The notes beneath the pieces are model-generated. The model did not search any database and had not been told where the DNA came from. It worked only from the letters and a program-made list of their open reading frames with translations. The translations under genes and the position numbers were made by a program. Shown here in pieces: positions 11,847 to 23,555 of a DNA stretch of 64,000 nucleotides (positions are counted from its first letter, which is position 1; every line of letters begins with the position of its first letter). This stretch comes from Stachybotrys elegans (taxonomy: Eukaryota; Ascomycota; Sordariomycetes; Hypocreales; Stachybotryaceae): NCBI GenBank assembly GCA_020746835.1, contig JAGPNK010000011.1, positions 558,001 through 622,000 of the forward strand, written 5' to 3'.

Positions 11847-12385
11847 GGTCGAGGACGTTAGGAATATCGGTCCTGCTGGGTTTGTCCGGGTTCAGACATG
11901 TAGTCACACGGAATGAGAAGATCAGCAATGGAGATATGTATACCGTTTCCAACGTGCATGGCTGGCTTCGACCCACTAAATGTGATGCGAGTCTTATCTG
12001 CGTATCTTGAAGCCCCCCATTGAAGGATTCAGCTATCAGTATCCGGCCGGAACTCTTCCGGAGCAACTTCTGTGGCTGGCTACTTGCCCTGAGATCAATA
12101 GTCATTAAACGGTCCATTAGTGGTTCCCGGTGGTTTTGTTCATTTCGATCATCACGGTCGTGACGGAGGTATTGTCACGCATATACTAGCCATGGGTTCA
12201 TGTGAATGATAGCCCTACGGTGTTCATATTTGCATCGTTGTATAGCTGAAAAGCCACAAAGCCAGAGGAACCACGACACAACCCTTTCCCACCTTTCCAG
12301 TCTCTTGTGTAAACGAGAGAACACAAAATTTTCTGGTTATAAATAGTCCAGTAGTTTGACAATTAACATCAAAGCCAGCACAGTT
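11847..12385. other. Transporter promoter region
   Basis: Contains a TCCGGCCGGA palindrome at 12042-12051 but no CGG-N-CCG. An open frame upstream of the transporter ATG has no family-like content and is taken as 5' leader. Confidence 0.5.
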
Positions 12386-13638
12386 TCAATACTTACCCTT
12401 ATCCTTTCGTGTGGCCGAATCTGGGACAAAGAGCACTTCGTCGCGAAGCCAACTGATTGCCAGGCATGCGCTGCCTGGTCCGAGAACCAGCGACCCCAGC
12501 AAGGTGGCCCCAATTGCCTGCATCCAATTGAACGACCGACCGGTGGCAAGCATTGCAGCACGAAGCTGCAGTAGCATGACAAGGGCCACAGTTGTGTATC
12601 CAGCAACCTGATCCCAGTAAAAGAAGCTGTGCACCCCATCACCGACGGTCGCACCGTGTGCAACGGATAAGGTTGGGAGGAAGACAGACGAAGGGCGAAG
12701 ATGTTGGCTTAGACCGGAGTTGAACAAGGATGGAAACAGGAGTGTCGATAGGGAAATTGCCCATGTTGCAACATGCATCGCCGAACTGAGCACAATGGTT
12801 GTCGAATTGACCCATCGGGCTGCTTTCAGGTGCTGCTGTGGCGTAGCGAGGGCCTTGTTTCGCTGACTACCAGATGCGCTTCCCAATGAGAATGTCTTGA
12901 GAATAATCATGACCCATACTGGGAAAATATTCCAGGCGATCAATGCCAGCTGCTGAAAATTGTTGGAGGCCAGAGAGCGGGACGGAATCGCCATTGCAAT
13001 AGCCGGGACCACGTAACCGATCGCAAGCGCGGGCAACAGAAGGTACGATAGACGAGGAGGCGCGATTGAGGCTTGTTTGAGTGTGGCAGCCGGAAGCGAG
13101 GGATTCGTGGTGGGTGAGGAGTCGATGTAAACAAGAGCCCATATCCAGCCGGTAGACGCAATTGCCATCATCTGGAAGGACAATGCCCATAACGTTGCTC
13201 TGTGACGCGACCAATTAGGCGATCAATTGCTTTCTGCTTGCCAAGGGGAATCCCATACCTCAAAATCTGACTGCCCTGGCTGGCTGCTCGGAAATTGTCA
13301 CGGTAAAAGGCAACAAGGATGGGCAGAAACTGGCCCAGGAAATAAATCCCCAAAGCGGACGCTGCTGGGTGGGAGCCGTCAATGGCCTCCCAGAAGAAAA
13401 CAACTAGGACGTCGAGCAGGTAATCCACCGGCCAGTAAATCCCAGTAAAGTTCGTCCGCATGGGGAATTTCGTCCCCGGGAGAATGTACGGCTCGCCTCC
13501 GTGGAGTGCGCTGAAGAGGTGAAGAAGCATGCCATTGACAGCAGCGATTCCCCAGGTTCCAGCAATCCCCACGGCGCCGAGGGCGTACAGGATGAGCCTG
13601 GCTGCTCCGTGGTGCGGTTCGGGTGACGACTTGGCCAT
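12386..13638 (-). CDS. Polytopic membrane protein, paralogue of the one at 31605-32778
   Basis: Two exons (13638-13259 and 13199-12386, a 59-base intron that restores the frame at ILR|ATLWALSF) give 397 residues with about eight or nine hydrophobic segments. I do not recognise a named family. The same architecture, the first loop FPMRTNFTGIYWPVDYLLD, and a C-terminal LVLGPGSACLAISWLRDE recur in the membrane protein next to the PKS (KTDYTGI; LVIGPGATVSSALFYRE). It is divergent from a GMC oxidoreductase, with CGG-N-CCG motifs between them. Integral membrane enzymes such as terpene cyclases are common in fungal clusters, but this protein is longer than the Pyr4 type. Enzyme, transporter or scaffold roles all remain open. 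The gene itself is well supported. Confidence 0.8.
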
Positions 13639-13782
13639 GCTTGTCGATGCTTACGGTCTCGAAGGCGGGGGCAGCGAGCAGTCGTGTTGAAGGATCATAC
13701 GACCTGACCCGAGGTCTGCAGGCAGCAGAGGCACCGTTCAGCTTGATATCATTCCCCAACAAGGTTAAACCGGGGGACAAGC

Positions 13783-13791
13783 CCGGGCCGA
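13783..13791. promoter_or_regulatory. CGG-N-CCG site CCGGGCCGA
   Basis: A shorter match to the shared palindrome, in the divergent promoter. Confidence 0.3.
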
Positions 13792-13900
13792 TGCTGGCGT
13801 TGAGGCTATCCAATTCCAGCATCGGGCCCTGGCAAGCTGAGCGATTGAAGGCACGACAACCCAGCAAATCTCACCATTTGAGTATAGCTGAGCTCCAGGC

Positions 13901-13909
13901 TCGGGCCGG
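13901..13909. promoter_or_regulatory. CGG-N-CCG site TCGGGCCGG
   Basis: Second shorter match in the same promoter, about 200 bases before the GMC start. Confidence 0.3.
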
Positions 13910-14099
13910 CTTATGACCAGGTTCTCGGTACTGTCGCCCCGAGCCATTGCCATGATTGATAAAACCCGAGGGCAAAGATGTGTTGGATGCTACCCTCCCT
14001 ACCGCATGATTTGCCAATCGTGCTCCGCCTCCACGTTTTTTTAATTTCTGGTTGTCGCCTGTTCCTGCAGCGCGCCCATCCTTTTCTGTTCCTGTCGCA

Positions 14100-16533
14100 A
14101 TGACGTCGAAGTACCTCGTCGTGTTGGCCGCCGCCGCCACGACCTTGGCGTCACCCAATGGAGGGAGCATTGGCGCCGGTGTCAATGGAGCTGGTGTCAC
14201 GGAGCTATTCGGAAACAGCTTCGGAGTCCCAGGTGTCAACCAGACATATGACTACATTGTGAGCCTTCCCTGTTGCAATTGGCCCCTCTGGTTGCTTACA
14301 AGGGCTGGAATAGGTCATTGGTGGTGGTACTGCTGGCAATGCCATTGCGGCGCGTCTCGCCCAGGATCCGGCCAATTACACCGTCGCTGTGATTGAGGCT
14401 GGGTCATTTTACGAGATTCTCAGCGGCAATCGCACTCAGGTCCCCGGATACAACTTCCTGACCGCAGAGCCCAATTTTGTGACGGGCGGAATTACGTCTC
14501 TAACCGCCATCTCGATCCTGAGCGAGCCTCAAGCGGTACGGGCCCAACAATGGGGAATTTGGTACTAGAGCTAACAATTGCAAGGGCTATAACAACCGCC
14601 GGGTTGGATATACAGTCGGACAGACATTTGGTGGAGGGTATGTATCCCCCTTGCTATTGCATTGGTGACGGAAGCTGACTTGGAGCAATAGCTCGGCTGC
14701 CAATTACATGGGCTACTTTCGGTACGTGGCGACACGAATCAACGATTTGAATGTCAATGAGTATATCGGCTAATGTTGAATACACAGTCCAACAATTGGC
14801 TCCTTCGACTACTGGGCAGAGATTGTCGAGGACGATTACTGGAACTGGGAGAACGTCTACCCTGCCTTTAAGAAGAGCTGCGACTTCACCCCACCAAACT
14901 ACGACAAGATCGACCCCTCGCTCAACATCACCTACGATACGGATGCGTTCGATATTACAGGCGGTCCTCTGCAGGTGTCTTATGGAAACTTCCAGGGCCC
15001 CTTTGGACCGCTCCTGGCCGAGGCCATGACGCGCGCGGGCCTGGATGCGATTCCCGGCCTGAACAGTGGCAAGCTGATTGGGCACGGAACTGCCACGGCG
15101 GCTGTCGATCCTCGCACGGCGACTCGAAGCTCCTCCTCGACGTCTTTCCTGCAGGTCGGCGCGAGGACCTCGAACCTCAAGATCTACCCCAACACTCTGG
15201 CCCAGCGCATCGTCTTTGATGAGCAGAAGCGCGCGAGCAGCGTGCTGGTGCAGGGCCACATGCTCTCGGAGCGCTTCACGTACGAGCTGTTTGCCAATAA
15301 AGAGATCATCGTCTCTGGTGGAGTGGTAGGTCATCACTAGCCTCGTCTTACTTACACTGAGCCAGTTCTAACATTGACGTAGTGGCAATCGCCCCAGCTG
15401 CTGATGGTGTCCGGAGTTGGCCCTGCCAGCACGCTCGAGTCGCACGGCATTGAGGTTGTTTCAGACCTTGCCGGCGTTGGTCAGAGTGAATGGGTGAGTA
15501 CTGGCCGTCCACTACCAGGAAATGAAGCTGACAGTTGCCACAGGACCAGCCTTACATGTCGCTGGTATACAAGGTATCTCAGGAAGCAAGCGAATCAACC
15601 TCGCCAAATGCTTACAGTGTCCAATAGGTCAATGTGACGACGAGCAGCCAGATTGTGGCCGGCAATGTCGAGGCCAACGCGGCTGCTGTAGAGGAGTATC
15701 TCACCAACCAGTCCGGCCGTCTATCTGGCATCGGCGCTGGTCAATCTCTTGGTAATCTTCTGCCTTCCTTCCCCCATCTACTCATTTGCTGAACATGTAC
15801 GCAGGCTTCGAAAAGTTTCCCGCCCACACCCGCGACGCTGTCTTATCCAACTCGACGCGCGGCTGGCTCGCCTCCCTTCCCGACGATTGGCCCGAGGCCG
15901 AATATCTCCCCCTCGAGAGCTCGCCTATCCCCGCCGACATTGGCCCCGACGATTACTACCTGCTCATCGGTTCTGCTTTGCTGGCTACATCCTCGCGAGG
16001 AAACATGACCATTGCCAGCGCCGACATGAACGATCGCCCCATCATCAGCCCCAACTGGCTGCTCGATAAGGGTGATCGCGAGCAGGCCTTGGCTGCGTTC
16101 CTCCGCATCCGTGAGATTGCAGGAAACAGCACCTTTGTTGAATCCGAGTATATCCCGGGACCAGAGGTCACGACGAATGAGGAGATTGTGGAGTGGCTGC
16201 GCAACAACATGGTCTTGATTTACCACGGGTCTTCTACTTGTGAGTTCAACCAAGTCCCATATTTGACACTGATACCTAACGCAATGACCGTTTTTAGGCA
16301 AGATGGGACCTGTGTCCGACCCTCTGGCAGTTGTGGATACTCGTGCCCGAGTCTATGGTGTTTCGGGTCTCCGAGTCGTGGATGCCAGCGCATTCCCGTT
16401 TCATCCGCCTGGCCAGCCCATGGCCTCTGTTTGTGAGTTGTGTCTTTGGCTATTCTTAGTCCTCAGCTGTACTAACGACTCCACAGACATGTTTGCAGAG
16501 AAGATTGCGGAAGCTATCCTGGAAGAGGAGTAA
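14100..16533 (+). CDS. Secreted GMC oxidoreductase 1 (FAD)
   Basis: A multi-exon gene of about 600 residues. [18 protein letters not shown] is a clear signal peptide. The FAD-binding [14 protein letters not shown] begins right after the first intron, and EAG (dinucleotide-binding acid) follows. Mid-protein landmarks are [27 protein letters not shown] and HGSSTCKMGP; the final exons hold [20 protein letters not shown], with the conserved active-site His. Asn-X-Thr/Ser sites are frequent, fitting secretion. It should oxidise an alcohol or sugar-like substrate with O2 or a quinone. FGGGSAANY departs from the usual RG-LGGSS motif, so it belongs to a divergent GMC branch. It lies head-to-head with the membrane protein. 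Intron positions inside 15490-15790 are less certain than the rest. Confidence 0.87.
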
Positions 16534-17153
16534 GCAAGGACATGCCAATAGAACGCTCCGCGCGGGAGTGCGGTAGACTGGTGTTTGTTTTCGCCTTCTC
16601 CAGCTAGCTAGACTTTACCTTTCGTGATCACAATTATTCATAAATGATGATCCCAGTCTTGAAAATAATCGGAACCCAAACCATATGGCAGAGCGAGAAT
16701 GGGCATGTTACTACTGGCTTGGGCTTTCACGGCACCGACTGATACAGTATACATGTGTCCCACCTATCCCTTGACAGTGGGCAGGCCTGTAGGCATCTTG
16801 AAACCGGGCACGAGTGTGGTACAAGGCTGTGTTTGTGATTATTACTCACCGATGGTTCATACTAGGCTTGCCATTCCCGACGAGCATTGGTCCAGAAGAA
16901 CTCTAGTGCTGTTACACAAGAGTTTAGTATACGAGTAAGTGGAATGGGACCTCTGGTGGTTTATTGGTCTTTTTGTTCTACGTATGGTACTTGGGTAGTA
17001 GGGTCTTGCCTCTCACTTACCGTTCCCCTCCTTTCCTCCTTTCGCCTTCTCGTCAGAGATTTCCTCTTCTACTCTCTCACCAGAGATACCCGAACCTTTT
17101 GTTAGTGTTCTCTTCCATTCTCAAGCCCAGGCCAGTGAGGGCGTAGCAGCATC
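16534..17153. other. Intergenic, nothing recognised
   Basis: Lies between two plus-strand genes. A pyrimidine-rich run near 17020-17090 probably belongs to the next gene's promoter. Confidence 0.5.
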
Positions 17154-18275
17154 ATGGCATACAATCGGCCATGCGTACGAATTGAACGGGTAATATTGCC
17201 GATGGCACTATGCCTCTCTTTGGCACTCTGTGCACGAATGCCATCCCATGCAATCACATCTCCTCCAGAGCCACGACAGTCCGCAACACTAGCTAGGGCC
17301 AACATCCGTGGCCTGGTTGAGAAACGAGATGCTCTCGATACACAGACAGATGTGTGTGGGTGGTACGTGGCAATAGATGATCGTGCGCAGTCCCTTAATT
17401 TAGCCGTAATACTTGAGTACTGACAGAAGGCAAGATCTTGATTTTACTGATGAAATCTCAAGCTGTCAATCTACGTGTTCGACATGGTCCACATATTTTG
17501 GCTGCCTCGAAGATGACATCTATACGACATGCTACAACCTAGCCGACTGTCCTCGCATACCCGGGGTTTCTGACTTTTGCTGGTAAGTTTCACTTGATTG
17601 ATGCTTCATGAACCTTTCTCTGAATCTCTGCTTCTAAGCTATGAGACAACGGCGCCGTATTGTCACATATATACTCGAGAAGACCCTGACGGCCAAAAGC
17701 GAACAGCATGGAGTCCTGAGTGTATCGGCTTTGAAGGTGAGACTGCAGCAATATTTCGAGATAGGCAATTCCAATCAACAACACAAACGGAAAATCCGGA
17801 GTCTACCGAGTCTACCGAGTCCATGTTGAGCAGCGAATACTCAACCGTCTCAGCGTCAGCCACAAAGACGGTGACTGGAGAGCCGCAAAGCAGCCACACT
17901 GGGGATAGTAGTGAGGCCCCGATTGCGGAAATTGTTGGTGGTTCCATAGGAGCGGTTGCGCTCGTTGCCGCCATTGCTTTTGCCTACTGGTTTCTCCGAA
18001 TATATAGCGCAAGGCGAGACACGGTCAACGCAGAGGACACTGCGCCGCCAGCTTATAATCGTGACAGCACCAAACAGACCCCAAGTCCCCGGTACCAAGA
18101 AGCAACACCTCATAGCGGCGAAACAGGGCCCCTCTTTGAAATGAGCTCTCCACCCCGTCCTCAAGAGCTGGATGACCCGAGCAGCCGGGTCTCGTTTCTC
18201 CACCATTACCATGTGTCCGAGGTTCAGGGGGCACCGGCTCCCGAAGGTTACTACGGGACGGCCGCTCACAGCTAG
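17154..18275 (+). CDS. Single-pass membrane protein with Cys-rich ectodomain and Ser/Thr stalk
   Basis: Three exons (17154-17362, 17430-17582, 17639-18275) give 332 residues. Choosing the acceptor at 17429 avoids a stop that the one three bases upstream would create. A signal sequence (LPMALCLSLALCARMPSHA) is followed by a cysteine-rich ectodomain (VCGW, SSCQSTCSTW, FGCLEDD, TTCYNLADC, FCCYETTAPYC) whose even spacing suggests disulfides. Then come a short stalk with a triple glutamate-serine-threonine repeat, a transmembrane helix (GGSIGAVALVAAIAFAYWFL) and a 95-residue cytoplasmic tail with PPAY and other proline motifs. Many fungi have such surface proteins of unknown role; sensing or wall anchoring is a guess. 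A PPxY motif could recruit a WW-domain ubiquitin ligase. It shows no link to the polyketide genes. Confidence 0.78.
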
Positions 18276-19071
18276 ACGATGACCAACTCAACCTAGGTGA
18301 CCAGTAGCCGAGAGCTTCTTCCCTTTGATGTTTCCCTCCGAGATGCTCCCAGCTCGTCTTGTGCTGGTCCATAATTGTTTCAGGATCGTGAAGGAGGGAG
18401 ATGATTGGGTTGGAATATTTATTGAGTCTTGTTTCATTGAAGCTGGTATGCATTGAGATGAGGGACGACTTTTATCACACCGACGTGGCTGTGCCCGAGC
18501 CGTTAATCCACATCGAGGTTTATGCGGTTCTTTGTCATTGGTTTCGCTTTGAGTAGTTTAATTGCTAATGCATATAATATTGCTATAGCAAGGTGGACTC
18601 TTTGCCATCAATCCAGGTCATCAGCTAACTGCTCGCCGGGTCGCCAACTCTGGTGTATCAGGGAAAGATATCTTCTGTGGTTCGACATAGTGGATTCTAA
18701 CATTTCTGCACCAACTTGGCCTGGAGCTCCCGTATGGAGAACGCGGCCAATGAATAGTATCGCCAGAGATGCGTTTCATTACCACCTTAGTCTGACCCGC
18801 TACGACCTACTCCTTCAGAGATGCCACGGCCTCGGTTTACGTCCCCGCTCTGTCTGATGCCTGCTCCGGACAGCACGGTTCATCAAAAGCTCGGTGCGTC
18901 GGCCCGAACCGACAGCCAAATCCGTCCCACCTCATCTGGATAAAAGCAGCCTACCCTAAAGTGTGTGACAATCACAATGTATGTATATTGAGATCTTGCG
19001 CACCCTTCTAACGGACCAAACCGTCATCTTTCTCTTCACGAAATAGTCAATTAGGAAATTGAAGAAACACA
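18276..19071. other. Upstream region of SDR 1
   Basis: Holds a TCGGCCCGA site about 165 bases before the SDR ATG. A 111-codon frame at 18522-18857 starts like a signal peptide but has nothing recognisable behind it. Confidence 0.5.
18899..18907. promoter_or_regulatory. CGG-N-CCG site TCGGCCCGA
   Basis: A nine-base core match of the shared palindrome in the SDR 1 promoter. Confidence 0.45.
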
Positions 19072-19930
19072 ATGAGCGGGATTGAAGGCAAACTCTTTGT
19101 CCTCACCGGAGCAGCCTCCGGCATTGCACGGGCAACAGCCACGCTCCTCGTCAGCCGAGGTGCCCTTGTATCGCTGGCAGATCTCAATCAAACGGCTTTA
19201 ACCAGCCTCAAGACCGAATTGGAGGGAAAATACCCTTCCAGCACAAAACAAGTTCATGTCTGCGCTGTTGATGTCCGTTCCCAGGAGGCCTGCAATGAAT
19301 GGATCGCAGCCGCTATGTCAGAGTTTGGGCAGCCAATCTACGGCGCTGCCAACCTCGCCGGCGTGTTCGGTCGCAGTATTGCACAGGAATGCGGCTCCGT
19401 CCGGAACATCACCGACACCGAGTTTGACTTTGTCATGGACGTCAACGTCAAAGGCACGCTCAACTGTCTGCGTGCTCAGCTGCCTCACATGCAGGTCGGA
19501 AAGGGTGGTCGTGACGGTGGCGCAATCGTTAACGCTGCCAGTATCGCTGGGCTGGTGGGCGTTGAGTTCAATGCCCCTTACGTTGCAAGCAAGCATGCCA
19601 TTGCCGGCATCACCAAGACGCTGGCCAAGGAGGAGGGAGTCCGGGCCATTCGAGCCAATGCCATTGCGCCGTAAGTCACATGCGGCTTATTCTGACTTTG
19701 ACAACAAGTGCTGACAACAGGAAACTAGCGGCATTATCGCAACTCCCATGATTCAACAGATTGAGGCTGCCAAGGGATCTACGGAGCTCTTTGGAGCAGG
19801 AGACCCAGGGGCGTTGGCCCGGAAAGGCGACGCGAATGAAGTGGCGGAGCTGGTTATTTTTCTGCTGAGCCCGCAAAGTAGCTTTATCAACGGAGTAGTG
19901 GTTCCAATCGAAGGAGGGTGGATATGCTAG
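19072..19930 (+). CDS. Short-chain dehydrogenase/reductase 1
   Basis: Two exons (19072-19670, 19729-19930) give 266 residues, the usual length of a classical SDR. The cofactor motif is TGAASGIARA, with Ala in place of the last Gly of TGxxxGxG. Next come NLAGVFG in the NNAG position, NAASIAG with the catalytic Ser, and YVASKHAI with the Tyr-Lys pair. The C-terminal FINGVVVPIEGGW is the standard ending. The acidic residue after beta-2 (LADLN) suggests NAD(H) preference. It would reduce or oxidise a ketone or alcohol; cluster membership is suggested by a CGG-N-CCG site in its promoter but not proven. Confidence 0.9.
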
Positions 19931-20122
19931 ATTCAGCATCTATAGCTCCATACTGTTACTGTAACGATCAGTTCCTAAATATTACCAAGTCCACATTGTC
20001 AGTTGTGAGCGCAAGCCAATATATCATGTTCACTCATAGAGAATATAACACATCGAGTATTAGGTGCTTGGAATAAAGCTTCTGTCAAACTTGACCTTGA
20101 TATTAATATCTACATGGGTATC

Positions 20123-22216
20123 TCATACAAGTACAAGTTCTGACCTTGCAATTCCGTCAAAGAAATCAGGCCTGTAGTCGAAAGCCACCCCTACCCGCCG
20201 GAATGAACCGCCTTCGAGATATTCTAAAAGGAGCATAGCTGTCGTAGCGAGCTCAAGGGCGTACAGCTCTGACGATTGGTCTATGACCCTCTCTGCATAG
20301 ATCTGATAGTCTAAGTGCCCAATGACCTCCTGTTTCCTCGCATCATATGCCACTACTAAGCCGCTGTTGATGTAGGCTGAGAACATCGGCGTTTCGGGCG
20401 AATGGTCGAACGATAACAACGGAATCTCGCCAGCTTCGCTATGGGTTTGCGAATTTGCTCCTGAACGTTGAATTTTGTACCAGGGAGAGAAAGTGGCATC
20501 ATGTAACCAGAAAGATCTCAGGCGACCTTTCACAGAGACCATCTTCACCAATGCACCCCTAGAAATGCCATCAACAACTCTGGGCTCGTCATTGACCAGA
20601 GATGATTGTTGAGGCTGTAGGAGCTCAAAGTCCAAAGCCCGATAAGCTTCGAGGCCGTATTGAATTCCAGTATACAATGGCAAGGACGCCCATGTCCATG
20701 ATGGTACACCCGTGGCATTGCTCTGATCTGGAGGCTGCTTCGCGACCCGTATGACTCGCCAGGACAAGTCATGACTAAACGTCTCTTGCCATAGACCTGC
20801 TAGGTAAAGATTATTGCCGATACAGCTGGACTGGTACCTCGATGCAAGACCAGAGAGGGCAGGGAAGCGATCGGTGGGATTGGTCATACCACGAAGAGCA
20901 TACTGTGAGACCAGGGAAATCCATGCCCTATGTCGTGACTCCGCTGTACCTCTATGGCAAGCTAGGAGGAAATTTTGCGAGGAAGGCTGAGGATTCCCCC
21001 CGTTGGATAAGCTGACATCTGGCATTTCAAAGTATCGGGCGCCGGCACATGACCAATACATTCTATTCGGGGTCCAGAAGAGGATCCTTGGGGACAGGTG
21101 TTCTTCCTGCAACGTCCATGCTCGTACCTTCAGAGGTGACCGGACCATGGCTGCTCCAAGAGGTAGAGACTGGGGTTCAAGCCAGAGCCCGCCAAGCCTA
21201 CATTCTCGGGCGCGATAGGAAAAAGCGGTGCGAGGAGTAAGAATAGGCGCTGTAGCCTTGGAGTTGGAACAGATAGCCAACGTATAGGCGGCATTGCCGT
21301 AATATTGGTGCATTTTTGAGGCTTCGCGAAAGAAGTCTGCGCCGTCAACGTCATCCTGGATGATGCAGACCGAGTCAATCCAGGCATACTCAAGACCTGT
21401 ACGCCGAATGATCACAATAGCGTCCTGGAGGGTAGAAGGCAGCGTGGCAATGTCGAAGGGTTGCAGGCGACGCTGGATATTGCACAACCGAGTCATGCCT
21501 GAATACACAAGCGCGGTCTCGCTTTCCGACAGTACTGCCTCGCCATCCTGCAGTGCCGACTTTTCGCCTGTCCGAGACTGGACTCCCCAACAGTAACTAA
21601 GCGCGGCGTACTGCAATGGCGGGTCTTGAACCATACACAACTGTATTTTCGACTCTGAGACGATACGGATCAAGCGTGTAGGGTTCTCAGAGGAGTATCG
21701 TAGTGCCGAACATGATTGGACATGGTTCGCCCTGCAGTCCGCCAGCCACTCCTTCACCTGGCCCGAAATGGTTACGCTATTGGGGTTTTCAGCGAGATTG
21801 AGGGGCGGTGCCTTGCTCTCGGTACAGCGAATCATGGCTGAGGGGTGGGCGTGTGGGCCAATCTCGATGTGAATGGTAGGGGCTGGGCCATCTGTGTAAC
21901 CAAAATAGCTGACTCGGGCGTAGACGGGGGAGCCGGCTGTAGCCTGGCCAAGTCGCGAAGCCTCGAGGCTCGTTGTGCACTCTGAAAGCAGAGCCTGGCG
22001 AATAATGCAGCAGGACCAGCATCGCTGGGCGCATTCTGCGAGCTCTGCAAAGTCGCTGTGGAATGGCAGACGGCCGCGAGTCTCATCCGCCCGCCCGGCT
22101 CGGAAGCTTTGCAGCAATTCCCCAATATCGGAGCATCCTCGACAACAACTCTGCCGATCGAGTCCCTTGCTAATCACACTGTACCAGGGAGTCTTGGAGC
22201 GGTTGAAAAGTCGCAT
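20123..22216 (-). CDS. HET-domain protein (heterokaryon incompatibility type)
   Basis: A single 697-codon exon. The HET block lies near residues 205-360: YAALSYCWG, LPSTLQDAIVIIRR, LEYAWIDSVCIIQDD, FFREASKMHQYYGNAAYTLAI and then VRAWTLQEEHLSPRIL. The N-terminus is rich in cysteines (CCRGCSD, CAQRCWSCC), as in many HET proteins. HET proteins trigger cell death on non-self recognition during hyphal fusion, but most copies have no known partner. It sits between cluster-like regions, on the strand opposite its right neighbour, and has no CGG-N-CCG site upstream. I take it as an accessory immunity gene unrelated to metabolite synthesis. Confidence 0.92.
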   Translation of the reverse strand: MRLFNRSKTPWYSVISKGLDRQSCCRGCSDIGELLQSFRAGRADETRGRLPFHSDFAELAECAQRCWSCCIIRQALLSECTTSLEASRLGQATAGSPVYARVSYFGYTDGPAPTIHIEIGPHAHPSAMIRCTESKAPPLNLAENPNSVTISGQVKEWLADCRANHVQSCSALRYSSENPTRLIRIVSESKIQLCMVQDPPLQYAALSYCWGVQSRTGEKSALQDGEAVLSESETALVYSGMTRLCNIQRRLQPFDIATLPSTLQDAIVIIRRTGLEYAWIDSVCIIQDDVDGADFFREASKMHQYYGNAAYTLAICSNSKATAPILTPRTAFSYRARECRLGGLWLEPQSLPLGAAMVRSPLKVRAWTLQEEHLSPRILFWTPNRMYWSCAGARYFEMPDVSLSNGGNPQPSSQNFLLACHRGTAESRHRAWISLVSQYALRGMTNPTDRFPALSGLASRYQSSCIGNNLYLAGLWQETFSHDLSWRVIRVAKQPPDQSNATGVPSWTWASLPLYTGIQYGLEAYRALDFELLQPQQSSLVNDEPRVVDGISRGALVKMVSVKGRLRSFWLHDATFSPWYKIQRSGANSQTHSEAGEIPLLSFDHSPETPMFSAYINSGLVVAYDARKQEVIGHLDYQIYAERVIDQSSELYALELATTAMLLLEYLEGGSFRRVGVAFDYRPDFFDGIARSELVLV

Positions 22217-22649
22217 GATGTGTTGATGCGTGACACACTGCTGCTGGCATAATAATGGCGGGGAGGTAAAGGACGCGACGTCACGTTTTGCCCGATCATG
22301 CTGATCGTCGCAAAGATATTTATTTAGGCCCCCGTAGGCTGTGTTCTCCTTCGTGGCTGAGACCCCCCTTAGATAGATCCCTGTGATTCGTTGCTATTTC
22401 TGGCTCCCATGAATCAGGGGGGATAAGGTATGTAAGATGAGGCTGCAGGGGCCAAACAGGATTCATTGCCAGGATACTGATGACGCTTGTAGGACAAATG
22501 CACATCGCTATTTAATTGACATATATTCGCTCCTTCGGCCTACTTCGTCCCATATCTTGCTTTTCATCGCGTACTATTAAGCTCCTACTTGCAGATAACA
22601 CGCCAACGCCATCTTGAGCAACAAAGACCTTACCAAGCACACACGAGCG
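22217..22649. other. Divergent promoter, HET gene / four-helix membrane protein
   Basis: No open frame or shared motif was seen. Confidence 0.5.
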
Positions 22650-23401
22650 ATGGCGAATGCAATCTGGTTAGCAGTATACATCATCGGGCTTCTGGCCCAG
22701 ATCGCGGCGTGCGGAGTTGGCATCTATGCTTTCACATCATGCGGCATTGATATTGATATGAGCTTCGGAAATGACGGCTGTGCTGAGCCAAGGCGATCTG
22801 TTTTGGCATGGGGGGCGTTTGGGATTGTACGTCGGCCTCGTCTCTTCTTTTCTTCTTCTTCTTCCCCCTCCCCTCCGGTGTTCTAGCTTGTGGAAATTGC
22901 GGCCTGCGTGTTCTTGAATCCATCACCCGCGTCATCACGAACCTGAGTGCTGACACAGGAAACAGGCTGCTGCGGCAGTGTCTCTCGTTGCAACCCTGCT
23001 CGTCCTTTCTCTGATAATGGACTGGATGAGCCGCAGGGGTACAGGCACGAGCGAAAGATACATGTTCTGGAAAAAGGTCACGATATACATCAGCCTAGCT
23101 CTCTACAGCGGACTCGCGATTGCATACTTTGCCCTGATGGGCACGGCTGCTGGTAGAGGAGATACAGACTTTACGCAAATAACTGCGGTTGCCGTCATTT
23201 GTGCCATCGCAGGGTATGTGTCTAAAACAATTCTAAAATTGCCACCTTCAGCCGAACAAGGTCACTAACCAGGTGCGCGACAGGGCTTCACTGTTAGCAA
23301 TCATGCTGGTGGACATACTGAAGCTCCGAGACATTCGCAGACAAAGAAAGCGGGCTGAAGCTGTGATTGCCAGGCTAGAACCATACCCGAATGAAGCATG
23401 A
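22650..23401 (+). CDS. Small four-helix membrane protein, unknown function
   Basis: Three exons (22650-22826, 22966-23213, 23284-23401) give 180 residues. The first intron is unusually pyrimidine-rich (TTCTTCTTC runs). Hydrophobic stretches are NAIWLAVYIIGLLAQIAA, AVSLVATLLVLSLIMDW, SLALYSGLAIAYFALMG and ITAVAVICAIAGASLLAIML, followed by a short basic tail (LRDIRRQRKR). No family is recognised. The upstream open frame has no ATG before 22650. The tail of the gene lies 150 bases from the PKS stop codon, convergent with it. A role in the cluster is not indicated. Confidence 0.65.
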
Positions 23402-23555
23402 TTGTGAATACAAGGGAATAATAGCATGATCTCATTTAGATATGGATAATCACGGACAACAGGATTGAAAGGGCAATTGGAGGGCGGTATTTTAAAGTCT
23501 TAAGACTGGAAGCCCCTAAGGCGCAAACAGGTTTACAGTTCCTATTTTATATAAT

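Larger units (their letters stand above)
13639..14099. promoter_or_regulatory. Divergent promoter, membrane protein / GMC oxidoreductase 1
   Basis: Holds two CGG-N-CCG sites (13783 and 13901). No independent gene is supported. Confidence 0.5.

Noticed and set aside
12042..12051. TCCGGCCGGA as another copy of the shared site
   Set aside because: Its CGG and CCG are adjacent without the central base, so it does not fit CGG-N-CCG.
11821..12117. 98-codon frame overlapping the transporter start
   Set aside because: Overlaps the transporter's first exon in another frame and has no recognisable content; taken as 5' leader.
18522..18857. Frame with a signal-like start (MRFFVIGFALSSLIANA)
   Set aside because: The rest has no conserved motif and I could not find an intron giving a sensible secreted protein; kept as a weak possibility only.
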